The notes under the pieces are model-generated. The model did no database searches, was not told where the DNA came from, and saw only the letters and a list, made by a program, of their open reading frames with translations. Positions 31,075-39,305 of a stretch of DNA of 64,000 nucleotides are shown here, one piece after another. This stretch comes from JAEXOD01 sp963667875 (lineage in GTDB: Bacteria > Bacteroidota > Ignavibacteria > Ignavibacteriales > Melioribacteraceae): NCBI GenBank assembly GCA_963667875.2, contig CAXXGC010000002.1, positions 620,001-684,000 on the forward strand. Reading direction: 5' to 3'. Position 1 is the first letter of the stretch. Every line of letters starts with the position of its first letter. The translations under genes were made by a program, and so were the position numbers.

Positions 31075-31958
31075 TATATACTCACTTTAAGTAAGGAAAA
31101 TAATCTATCATAATTTGATTCATCAAAGTTTAAAAGATAACATAAAAATTTTAATTCTTTAGGTATTTCTTCTTTCATTAATAATTCAGTATGGGATATT
31201 TTTCTTTTTTTCAGTTTAAGAAAAACCGCCTTTTGTAATTTTGTAATCTCAATTTGCCTACATAAATCAAAACACTCTTTAAAGATAACTGTATTAGGTA
31301 CATTTGGAGTAAAATTAAATTCATCTTGTACTAATTGTAAATAGTCGTCTTTTCTTAATAATTTAAATATTGTCTCATAAGAAAAATTAGATTTATCACT
31401 ATTTGCTTCTTTATGAATTCTTAATTGCATTGTTTCAGTAAGTTCTATAATACCATAATTCGAATTTGAATAATTCGATTTAATAATCTCAACATATTTT
31501 GAGCTTGTTACTATATATATTTTTTCAACAGCTTTTTTATATTCATTTAACTGTATTTCCAGTCTATTAAAATTATCTAAGTCCGTTTTAATTTCAAATA
31601 ATTTTACTTCACCATTAATTAGGATCATATCAGATATAGATTTACCAATTCGAAATTCGCTTAATAAAGTAGTGGTTTCCAGCCCGTATTTTTCAATTAA
31701 CAATTGATTAGTCAAGGAGTTTTTATATATGTATTCATTACAATAATGACTTATCATTTGACCGTAAATCAGCTTCAAGTATACTTCAAAAGTAATATTT
31801 TCATCTGAACCGGCTATTAAGTTCTTATACCTTTTTAATCGCCCATTAAGAGTTGATAAACTATTATTATAAACAATGTTTTTAATAGTGGAAACATTAT
31901 AAATGCCCGCCAAACTTCTTATTCTATCAATATTTATTGAGTTTTCCATAATTTCCAC
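31074..31958 (-). CDS. sce7726-like protein (PD-(D/E)XK nuclease-fold)
   Basis: First gene of the three-gene operon; 294 residues and no signal peptide. The core reads GKSISDMILINGEVKLFEIKTDLDN (Asp110, Glu122, Lys124). This is the D-x(n)-E-x-K pattern of PD-(D/E)XK nucleases, and Glu101 in SEFRIG may also be part of the site. This block and its order before the next gene match the sce7726 family, which is commonly found directly upstream of sce7725 genes. An alpha-helical C-terminus follows (RKISHTELLMKEEIP). A DNA- or RNA-cleaving or -sensing role is inferred. Confidence 0.75.
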   Translation of the reverse strand: MEIMENSINIDRIRSLAGIYNVSTIKNIVYNNSLSTLNGRLKRYKNLIAGSDENITFEVYLKLIYGQMISHYCNEYIYKNSLTNQLLIEKYGLETTTLLSEFRIGKSISDMILINGEVKLFEIKTDLDNFNRLEIQLNEYKKAVEKIYIVTSSKYVEIIKSNYSNSNYGIIELTETMQLRIHKEANSDKSNFSYETIFKLLRKDDYLQLVQDEFNFTPNVPNTVIFKECFDLCRQIEITKLQKAVFLKLKKRKISHTELLMKEEIPKELKFLCYLLNFDESNYDRLFSLLKVSI

Positions 31959-32035
31959 TTACTAAAACATTTATTAAAATTACAAAATATTATCAATATT
32001 TCATAATCAAAAGCAAAAAAAATCATTGATTTTGT

Positions 32036-32067
32036 AAAAAAAAAGGACGACCGAAGTCGTCCTTTTT
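32036..32067 (-). terminator. Rho-independent terminator after the FKBP gene
   Basis: A strong hairpin AAAAGGACGACCGAAGTCGTCCTTTT with A- and T-runs on both sides lies 24 bp after the stop of the FKBP lipoprotein gene. It is nearly symmetric, so it could stop transcription in both directions. Confidence 0.88.
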
Positions 32068-32090
32068 ATGTAACATCTTTATAAATAAAC

Positions 32091-32816
32091 TTATTTTTTT
32101 TCTGTTGTTGGAGGAGCAATAGCAATTAATTCAACTTCAAAAATTAAAGTAGCACCCGGTTCAATCATTTGGCCAGCGCCTCTATTTCCGTAAGCTAAAG
32201 CTGAAGGGATATATAATTCCCATTTGTCGCCAACTTTCATTAATTGTAAAGCTTCTGTCCAGCCGGGAATAACACCGGTAACAGGGAAAGTAACAGGTTG
32301 TCCGGTTTTTAATGAACTGTCAAATTCGTTTCCATTAATTAAAGTACCTCTGTAATGTACTGTAACCTGATCAGTTGCTTTAGGTGTAGCACCTGTACCC
32401 GATTTAATAACTTTGTATTGTAAACCACTTTTAGTAGTAATAACACCAGGTTTTTTTGAATTTTCTGCTAAAAATTTATCTTCAACATCTTTATTTTTTT
32501 TACCTGCTTCATCCATTTTGGCTTGTTGTTTAGCCATCATTTGTTGTTGTAAAGCGGTAAAAATAGTTTTAATTTCTTCTTGTGTAAATAAACCTTTTGT
32601 ACCGGCACTGTCAGCAAGACCGTCGGTAATACCTTTAGCTAATTTTTCAATTTCAATATCTAATGATTGTGTTTTAAAATTTCTTCCTATATCATAACCA
32701 ATAGCATAACTTACAGTATCTTTATTAGTTTTAAGGTCTTTTTTTTCAATTTTACTTTGGCAAGCAACGGTACTTATTAAAAAGACAGCTAAAATTACAG
32801 AAAAGAGGTATTTCAT
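32091..32816 (-). CDS. FKBP-type peptidyl-prolyl isomerase lipoprotein (FkpA-like)
   Basis: The protein speeds cis-trans isomerisation of prolyl bonds in periplasmic or outer-membrane proteins. A lipoprotein signal (MKYLFSVILAVFLISTVAC, Cys19 lipidated) is followed by an FkpA-type helical dimerisation domain (about 25-125: SYAIGYDIGRNFKTQSLD). The FKBP domain comes after this (VHYRGTLINGNEFDSS, PGWTEALQLMKVGDKW, IPSALAYGNRG, IFEVELI). The length of 241 residues fits the FkpA/Mip group. It is monocistronic with its own terminator. Confidence 0.93.
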   Translation of the reverse strand: MKYLFSVILAVFLISTVACQSKIEKKDLKTNKDTVSYAIGYDIGRNFKTQSLDIEIEKLAKGITDGLADSAGTKGLFTQEEIKTIFTALQQQMMAKQQAKMDEAGKKNKDVEDKFLAENSKKPGVITTKSGLQYKVIKSGTGATPKATDQVTVHYRGTLINGNEFDSSLKTGQPVTFPVTGVIPGWTEALQLMKVGDKWELYIPSALAYGNRGAGQMIEPGATLIFEVELIAIAPPTTEKK

Positions 32817-32946
32817 ATTTTCTCCATTTGAAAATAAATAATTTAATTGTAAACTTTAAACTTAATACTTCATTTTTTGATATGCAATTAAAAACATAAA
32901 TTACTAAGTATATTTATAAAACATTAATTGTAATTAAGTTTCATTT

Positions 32947-34380
32947 TTAATACTTAAATTTACATAATCCGCCATCGCTGGTAACAATCCACAAGCTGCC
33001 GTTTTTATCTTGTGTAACGCCTCTAATAAAATTTGATTTTAACCCGCTGTTTTGAGTTCTGTAAACATTAATTAATGAATAATCTCCAAAACCGGCTAAT
33101 CCGTCATTAGTACTTACCCATTTTCGGTCATTATCATCAACAAAAATGTTATTTACCGAATTTACCGGCAATCCTGCTGTGTACGAAGTAAAAGTAGAAC
33201 CGTTAAAAACGCTTATGCCTCCAACAAAAGGAGATGCAGGCATGTGACCGAACCATATATTATTGTTTTTATCAACTTCCGCGGCTGTAATATTTAATCC
33301 CGGATAATTATACGAAATTGAATATCTTGTAAAAACGGATCCGTTAATTTCCACAACTCCGTTTTGATAAGTTCCAACATACAAAACACCTAAAGTGGTT
33401 GCTGCTAAAGATGTAATATGGCTTTCGGGTAAATTGCTATTTGAACCTGTATATATTGTAAATCCGGTACTGTTATATTTAAAAAGACCGCCTTTTGTAC
33501 CAATCCAAATATTGCCAATATTATCTTTTTTAATACAGTTAATATAGTCATTTGATAAAGCGGAATTATCCGAATTAAAAACTTCCCAAACACCCGAACT
33601 AATTTTAACCAAACCATTAGTTGTACCTACAAATATGTCACCATTATAACCTTTTGCAACAGCTGTAACCGCATTGGATGGCAGCAACGAATTTTCTCTT
33701 GAATAGTTAATCCAATTGGTTTTATCAAAATAAATTAACCCTTTATTAGCCGAACCTATCCAAATATTACCAGCGTTATCGGCCTCAACACACGATAGCG
33801 AATTTGTAGGTATCCCGGAATTTGTTACCAAATAATCTACCCATACGGTTGTATCTTGTAAAACAGAATATGAGGACGCAATTACACCGCTTGAAACTAT
33901 GGAATTATAACTTGGGCATCTGTATCCCTTAAGCTGATAATTAATTTTATAATTGCCCGGTAAAACATCTAAAAATTTATGAGGAGTAAAAATTCCCGTT
34001 GAAGAATCGTTAATAAATATCAAAGCTCCCGCCGGTTTTGTTGTACAAGTAATACTTCCCCTCATTCCGGGATTTGTAGTAAAATCAACATCCAGTCTGT
34101 TTTTTATATCTTTTGTAAACACAACAGTTAAAGAAGTATCCTTAAAATAATTCCCTCTTAAAGTAACCAAAGCCGAACCGAATTCAATTGCGTATAAGCT
34201 GTCGGGAGTAACCTTACCGGTATTTTTCCCATTCAAAAATATTTTTGATCCTGCAGGTGTTGATTTAACAAAAACATAACCGTTTTCAGGTTCGCCCAAT
34301 GGAGTTGTTACTGAAACTTCTTTTTCACATGCTGTAAAAACAATTAACAAAAAACAAAACATTAAAGTATATTTTTTCAT
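32947..34380 (-). CDS. PEGA-domain / beta-propeller lipoprotein, paralog 3
   Basis: Last gene of the TonB-receptor operon. The ATG at 34380 gives a clear lipoprotein signal (MKKYTLMFCFLLIVFTAC); an ATG 15 bp upstream adds only five residues. After the Cys come two PEGA-like domains (YVFVKSTPAGSKIFLNGKNT; TTKPAGALIFINDSSTG). About seven propeller blades of the two-component-regulator type follow (GNIWIGSANKGLIYFD, GNIWIGTKGGLFKYN, GSLWIVTSDGGLCKF). It should sit on the outer membrane and bind a ligand or cell-wall polymer; which one is unknown. It shares architecture with the two other paralogs upstream but is more diverged. Confidence 0.85.
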   Translation of the reverse strand: MKKYTLMFCFLLIVFTACEKEVSVTTPLGEPENGYVFVKSTPAGSKIFLNGKNTGKVTPDSLYAIEFGSALVTLRGNYFKDTSLTVVFTKDIKNRLDVDFTTNPGMRGSITCTTKPAGALIFINDSSTGIFTPHKFLDVLPGNYKINYQLKGYRCPSYNSIVSSGVIASSYSVLQDTTVWVDYLVTNSGIPTNSLSCVEADNAGNIWIGSANKGLIYFDKTNWINYSRENSLLPSNAVTAVAKGYNGDIFVGTTNGLVKISSGVWEVFNSDNSALSNDYINCIKKDNIGNIWIGTKGGLFKYNSTGFTIYTGSNSNLPESHITSLAATTLGVLYVGTYQNGVVEINGSVFTRYSISYNYPGLNITAAEVDKNNNIWFGHMPASPFVGGISVFNGSTFTSYTAGLPVNSVNNIFVDDNDRKWVSTNDGLAGFGDYSLINVYRTQNSGLKSNFIRGVTQDKNGSLWIVTSDGGLCKFKY

Positions 34381-34399
34381 AGCTGTTATAAACACTCTT

Positions 34400-35377
34400 T
34401 TAATTGTAAACTAATGCGTAACCAAATGAATTAATAAAATCCTCCGTAAACGAAACACCAATTTCCTGTTTAAGATATGAACCAAAAATACCATATCCGT
34501 TAGTAATATTAGTATAATCGGATTGATCTAATTTTACAGAAAACTCGCCATAAGCGGAATTTGAACTTGAATAATACCCGGATAGGTTACGATCCAAAAT
34601 GATCAATTCCAAAACGGTACCAGTAACAACCGAATAATTTCCTTTGTATGGATCACCATCCGATATACTTTCAAAAGCCTTTATTACCGCATTCATATTA
34701 TAAAAAACATAAGGATTTTTATCAGGTTTTGGATATAAAGGAACATCAATTCCATCTTTTTGTGTAAATTTTAGGGGAATTGACTTTGTGTATTTAGTAG
34801 ATACACCGTTTTCCTTTTTATAATAAGTAAATTTTAATTGGGGTACATAAAAAATGTCAGCAGCAAATACTTTCCAAAAATAACATAAAGATTCTTTTTC
34901 CTTAACCAGTTTATCAACTATCAAATTACTTGCGTTCTTTTGAAACTCAACATTTGCAGGGGTTGAAGTTTTAGATTTAAGTCGTCTTCCGTTTGGAAGC
35001 AAAACATCAATTTCATACTCTTTATTAACAACAGGTTTAAAGTTTTTAGCGTAATAAAAACTAAGAGGAGTGTTATATCTTGATGTATCACTTCTAACCA
35101 CACTTGAATCCTTAAATATTACCACTTCATCATCATAATAAATTCTTATATCGGCTCCATGAATAAAAGGATCTATGTTATTGGAATAAGGGTTGGAATC
35201 ATCGGGAAGATAATTTGACGATAATACCACATATTGAATGGAAGAATCGGCACGTAATATACAATTTACAGAATATCCTTCGGTAAATTGACCGTTGGGT
35301 TCCAAACTATCCTCACACGACACAAATAAAAAAGCACATAAAACACATGTCACAAATAATAATCGTTTACATATCAT
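34400..35377 (-). CDS. DUF4249-like lipoprotein, paralog 2
   Basis: A 325-residue lipoprotein with a signal ending LFVSC (Cys21). The body is beta-rich: DPFIHGADIRIYYDD, LPNGRRLKSKTSTP and a C-terminal ITNGYGIFGSYLKQEIGVSF. These match the second protein of this kind at 38352-39305 and resemble DUF4249 proteins that accompany TonB receptors in Bacteroidota. The function is probably substrate handling or partner binding at the outer membrane. It is 1 bp after the preceding propeller gene and 4 bp before the next. Confidence 0.72.
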   Translation of the reverse strand: MICKRLLFVTCVLCAFLFVSCEDSLEPNGQFTEGYSVNCILRADSSIQYVVLSSNYLPDDSNPYSNNIDPFIHGADIRIYYDDEVVIFKDSSVVRSDTSRYNTPLSFYYAKNFKPVVNKEYEIDVLLPNGRRLKSKTSTPANVEFQKNASNLIVDKLVKEKESLCYFWKVFAADIFYVPQLKFTYYKKENGVSTKYTKSIPLKFTQKDGIDVPLYPKPDKNPYVFYNMNAVIKAFESISDGDPYKGNYSVVTGTVLELIILDRNLSGYYSSSNSAYGEFSVKLDQSDYTNITNGYGIFGSYLKQEIGVSFTEDFINSFGYALVYN

Positions 35378-36850
35378 CTATTTATTTATTTCTCCTTTAT
35401 ATTTTATTAATCCGCCGCCTGCTGTTGCAAACCACATTACACCCTTTTTATCCTTAACCACATCTTTAACATCATTAACCATAATTCCCGAATTTGTATT
35501 TAAAAATACTTTTATATTATTTGTATTTTTAAAATAATAAAGCCCTGTATTTGTACCCACCCATTTTACATTGTTATCATCAACATAAATATTATAAATT
35601 AAATCGAATGAAAACAGATTTGTATATTTAACAAATTTTGAGCCGTCATAATGCGTTAATCCCCCTTTATACATGTTTGGAGGATCTGCAACATTTGAAT
35701 GGCCAAACCAAAACTCGCCGTTATTACCAACAGCCATACAAACGATATAATCATTGGGAAATTCACCTCCATTTGGTGGTGTGCCGACACTAATCCATTT
35801 AAAGTTTAGATCATCATATATAAATAAACCATAATTTGACGTACTAATCCATTTTAAATTATTTGGACCAATTTCAATAGTTGACACACTGGCCATTGGG
35901 TAATCGGGATGCAAAGAATCACATCTTACCCAAGTGTCATATCCATTAAATTTTGCCAAACCGTAACGTGTACCAATCCAAATATTTCCGGTGCCATGTT
36001 CACACTTAATTTCTTCAGCATAATCACTGGGTAATGGACTATCCCACTGTCTAAATGCCTGCCAGCTGGAACCATCAAACCGGGCAATACCGCCATATCC
36101 GGCAATCCATTTTACATTATTATCATCTATATCAATAGCGGTTACCAATCCGCTTGGAATTGGATATATTGGCGGGGAATAGACTTTAAATTCTTTTTCG
36201 TCAAACCTAATCATTCCTATTCCTTCGGTACCAATCCACTTTACATTATCCTTATCCACAACAATACAATTTAAATAGTCATAACCTATTCCTGAATTCT
36301 TATGGTTATAATCCACCCATATTGATGTGTCTTGTAAAGTAACGGATGCTCTTGCTGTTTTACCGCTGCGGACAACAACTTTAGTTTCCGCATCACGGTG
36401 TTCAGGATATGAAAACCGGATAGTATGAATACCGGGCATTATTCCGGTTACCGTATCGTTTGTAACAAAGGCTGTTAACGAATCTTCAATAAACACTTTA
36501 CTTCCCGGTGGATTTGAAATACAAAATACCGAACCAAACATGGCAGGATTTTTTGTATAATCAATAAAAATTGATTCTGTTTTTTCTTCGGTAATATTAT
36601 ATGTAAAAGTAGAATCTTTAAAATAATCCATTTTTAATTTTATTTCATATTCTCCCAATTCAAGAAATTTTAATGTATCGGGAGTCCTTTTGCCCGAATA
36701 TCTGCCATTTTTAAATATTTGCGCACCCGCAGGATACGAAGTAATATACAAAAAAGCTTTTGCCGCTTCTTCATCAGGTGGTGAAACCGATACTTCTTTT
36801 TCACAACTGATTATTAATAATAAACTCAATACTACAAATATTTTTTTCAT
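35378..36850 (-). CDS. PEGA-domain / beta-propeller lipoprotein, paralog 2
   Basis: A 490-residue lipoprotein (signal MKKIFVVLSLLLIISC). It has PEGA-like domains (AFLYITSYPAGAQIFKNGRY, NPPGSKVFIEDSLTA) followed by propeller repeats with WIGTEGIGMIRFD, IWIGTRYGLAKFN and VKWVGTNTGLYYF, ending GGGLIKYKGE. It is very close to the preceding paralog (36853-38340), including SYPEHRDAETKVVVRSGK, showing recent tandem duplication. Divergence is concentrated in blade loops, as would fit altered ligand specificity. Confidence 0.87.
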   Translation of the reverse strand: MKKIFVVLSLLLIISCEKEVSVSPPDEEAAKAFLYITSYPAGAQIFKNGRYSGKRTPDTLKFLELGEYEIKLKMDYFKDSTFTYNITEEKTESIFIDYTKNPAMFGSVFCISNPPGSKVFIEDSLTAFVTNDTVTGIMPGIHTIRFSYPEHRDAETKVVVRSGKTARASVTLQDTSIWVDYNHKNSGIGYDYLNCIVVDKDNVKWIGTEGIGMIRFDEKEFKVYSPPIYPIPSGLVTAIDIDDNNVKWIAGYGGIARFDGSSWQAFRQWDSPLPSDYAEEIKCEHGTGNIWIGTRYGLAKFNGYDTWVRCDSLHPDYPMASVSTIEIGPNNLKWISTSNYGLFIYDDLNFKWISVGTPPNGGEFPNDYIVCMAVGNNGEFWFGHSNVADPPNMYKGGLTHYDGSKFVKYTNLFSFDLIYNIYVDDNNVKWVGTNTGLYYFKNTNNIKVFLNTNSGIMVNDVKDVVKDKKGVMWFATAGGGLIKYKGEINK

Positions 36851-36852
36851 CG

Positions 36853-38340
36853 TTATTTCTTTTTCATTTCCCCTTTATATTTTATCAATCCTCCGCCCGA
36901 GGTAGTAAACCACATTACACCATTTTTATCTTTAACTATATCACTAACATCATCACACATAATTCCTGAATTTGACTTTGAAAACATTTTAACACTATTA
37001 GTATTTAAAAACCGGAAAAGCCCAGTGCTTGTTCCAACCCACTTAACATTATTGTTATCAACGTATATGTTTCGCAATAATTCAAATGTAAACAAATTTA
37101 GATATTGAGTCCATGTTGAACCATTATAATATGTTATTCCCCCAAATGTAGTATTACTGCCCCAACTAAATGACGCATGCCCTAACCATATATCACCATT
37201 AGGGGCTAAAGCAGAACATGTAATTAAATCATTTGGAAAAACCCCGGCTGAAGGCGGAAAACCCACCCCGAACCATTTCCAGCTGACATCATTAAAAATA
37301 TATAGACCACCATTATAAGATCCGATATATTTTATGTTATTGTCATCTATTTTAATTACAAAATTACCGGGCCATGGATATTGTGTATGTAAAGAATCAT
37401 ATTTAAAAATTTCCCATGTATCATAACCGTTAAATTTAGTCAACCCGCCTTGTGATCCTATCCAAATATTTCCTGTTCCGTGTTCACATTTTATATCATC
37501 AACATAATCGCTGGGCAGCGGACTATTCCACTGTCTGAAAGCCTGCCAGTTTGTACCATCAAAACGTGCAATTCCACCAAAAGTGCCAATCCACTTAACA
37601 TCATTATCATCTAAATCAATAGAAGTAACCAACCCACTTGGAATTGGGAATATCGGCGGAGAATAAACCGTAAAGTTTTTATCATCAAATCTTATTAAAC
37701 CTACTCCTTCAGTTCCAATCCATTTTACATTTTGTTTATCAATTATTATACAATTTAGATAATCGTATCCTATACCCGAGTTATTATGGTTGTAATCCAC
37801 CCATATTGATGTATCCTGCAGCATAATTGGAGCACGAATTATTTTGCTGCTGCGCACTGTTATTTGAGTTTCACCGTCTCTATGTTCGGGATATGAATAT
37901 CTAAATTTGTATGTACCCGGCATTAATCCTTTTATTGTGTCGTTTGTTAAATACGATGTTAAGGAATCATTCACATATATTTTAGCACCGGGAGGGGTTG
38001 AAATACAATATACCGAACCTCGCATTAAAGGATTTTTTGAATAATCAATATCTATTGATTCCAGTTTTTCCTGCGTGATATTAAATTTAAATGTTGAATC
38101 TCTAAAATAATCCATTTTTAATTTAATTTCATATTCACCCATTTCAAGAAATTTTAATGTATCTGGAGTTCTTTTACCGGAATAACGTCCATTTTTATAA
38201 ATTAATGCACCGGCCGGATTTGAAGTAACATATAAAAATGCTTTTGCCGCTTCTTCATCAGGAGCTGAAACCGATACTTCTTTTTGGCAACTAATAATTG
38301 CAAATAACACACAAAAAATCAGTAATATTTTTTTTGTCAT
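36853..38340 (-). CDS. PEGA-domain / beta-propeller lipoprotein, paralog 1
   Basis: The ATG at 38340 gives a good lipoprotein signal (MTKKILLIFCVLFAIISC); the frame also opens 12 bp earlier, overlapping the upstream stop. Two PEGA-like domains (VTSNPAGALIYKNGRYSGKR; STPPGAKIYVNDSLTSYLT) lead to seven or so propeller blades (VKWIGTEGVGLIRFD, IWIGSQGGLTKFN, GVMWFTTSGGGLIKY). No histidine kinase or enzyme domain is attached, unlike most proteins with these blades. It is the third gene of the operon and 2 bp before its near-identical neighbour. Confidence 0.87.
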   Translation of the reverse strand: MTKKILLIFCVLFAIISCQKEVSVSAPDEEAAKAFLYVTSNPAGALIYKNGRYSGKRTPDTLKFLEMGEYEIKLKMDYFRDSTFKFNITQEKLESIDIDYSKNPLMRGSVYCISTPPGAKIYVNDSLTSYLTNDTIKGLMPGTYKFRYSYPEHRDGETQITVRSSKIIRAPIMLQDTSIWVDYNHNNSGIGYDYLNCIIIDKQNVKWIGTEGVGLIRFDDKNFTVYSPPIFPIPSGLVTSIDLDDNDVKWIGTFGGIARFDGTNWQAFRQWNSPLPSDYVDDIKCEHGTGNIWIGSQGGLTKFNGYDTWEIFKYDSLHTQYPWPGNFVIKIDDNNIKYIGSYNGGLYIFNDVSWKWFGVGFPPSAGVFPNDLITCSALAPNGDIWLGHASFSWGSNTTFGGITYYNGSTWTQYLNLFTFELLRNIYVDNNNVKWVGTSTGLFRFLNTNSVKMFSKSNSGIMCDDVSDIVKDKNGVMWFTTSGGGLIKYKGEMKKK

Positions 38341-38351
38341 ATCGCAATCCA

Positions 38352-39305
38352 TTAATTATTAAAAAGAACACTATAACCAAACTGGTCAATAAAATCTTCA
38401 ACAAAAAACAAAGTTTTTTCCTGAATTATATACGATCCAAAAACGCCATATCCACCAGTTATATTGGAATAATCGTTTTGATCCAAATTAATATTATATT
38501 CGCCAATTTTTTCATTTGTTGAAGAATAATAGGATGATAAATTTTTATCTAATATTTTAAGCTGAAACTTTACATATATTCCAACCGCAAAATCGTTAGT
38601 ATTTATATTCCCCCGCGAAATGTCCAGTAATGCGCGTATTAACGCTCCTTTTCCATAAGTAATATAATTTTGCCTCTGCGCTTTTGGATAAATTGGCGTA
38701 TAAACATTTTGATGTTCATAATACATTATAGGAACTTCTTTTTCGCCCTGATATGTAAATACACCATTAACTTTTTTATAATAAGCAAACGCCATGTAAG
38801 GAATTACGTACGAATTTTGATCTGCGGGAGTCCATGAGTAAGTAAGTAGAGAAGATTCCCCATCAGGCAAAAACACATTTAAATTATCCGCAAATTCCGC
38901 GGTATCGGGTGTTGTTGTGGAGGCTGTTAATCTTTTTCCGTTTGGCAATAAAACTTCAATATCAAGTTTTTTGTTTAACGGAACTTCATAATTTTTTATA
39001 TAATAATATTGCTGCGGAGTTTTATAAATTGAAGTATCAATACGTGGAACAAGTGTATCTCTATAATAGATAGCAAAATTATCGCTAAACATTCCAATTT
39101 CCGCACCGGTAATAAAGGGATCAACAGTATTGGCCCCATTTTGATAACTTTTTACAAGTAATGCCGTATGTCTGTTAGCATCGCCGCCAAGGATACAATA
39201 AAAAGCATATCTTTCCTTATAACCTTCAACAGGGGAAATATTTTCCTCGCACGAAATTCCGGCAATGGATAAAATTAGACTGATAAAAAATATTGTCTTT
39301 TTCAT
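38352..39305 (-). CDS. DUF4249-like lipoprotein, paralog 1
   Basis: A 317-residue lipoprotein with signal MKKTIFFISLILSIAGISC. Features shared with the 34400-35377 protein are DPFITGAEIGMFSDN, VLLPNGKRLTASTTTPD, YSNITGGYGVFGSYI and a C-terminal FVEDFIDQFGYSVLFN. It overlaps the TonB receptor stop by 4 bp, the standard place for DUF4249 proteins beside such receptors. Its precise role is unknown. Confidence 0.75.
   Translation of the reverse strand: MKKTIFFISLILSIAGISCEENISPVEGYKERYAFYCILGGDANRHTALLVKSYQNGANTVDPFITGAEIGMFSDNFAIYYRDTLVPRIDTSIYKTPQQYYYIKNYEVPLNKKLDIEVLLPNGKRLTASTTTPDTAEFADNLNVFLPDGESSLLTYSWTPADQNSYVIPYMAFAYYKKVNGVFTYQGEKEVPIMYYEHQNVYTPIYPKAQRQNYITYGKGALIRALLDISRGNINTNDFAVGIYVKFQLKILDKNLSSYYSSTNEKIGEYNINLDQNDYSNITGGYGVFGSYIIQEKTLFFVEDFIDQFGYSVLFNN

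Noticed and set aside
29057..31958. RES gene as half of a classical RES-Xre (MbcTA) toxin-antitoxin pair
   Set aside because: No Xre/MbcA-like antitoxin with the DUF2384 pattern is adjacent; the neighbours are sce7725/sce7726-like.
35295..35537. Plus-strand frame across the DUF4249/propeller junction
   Set aside because: It is antisense to two well-supported genes.
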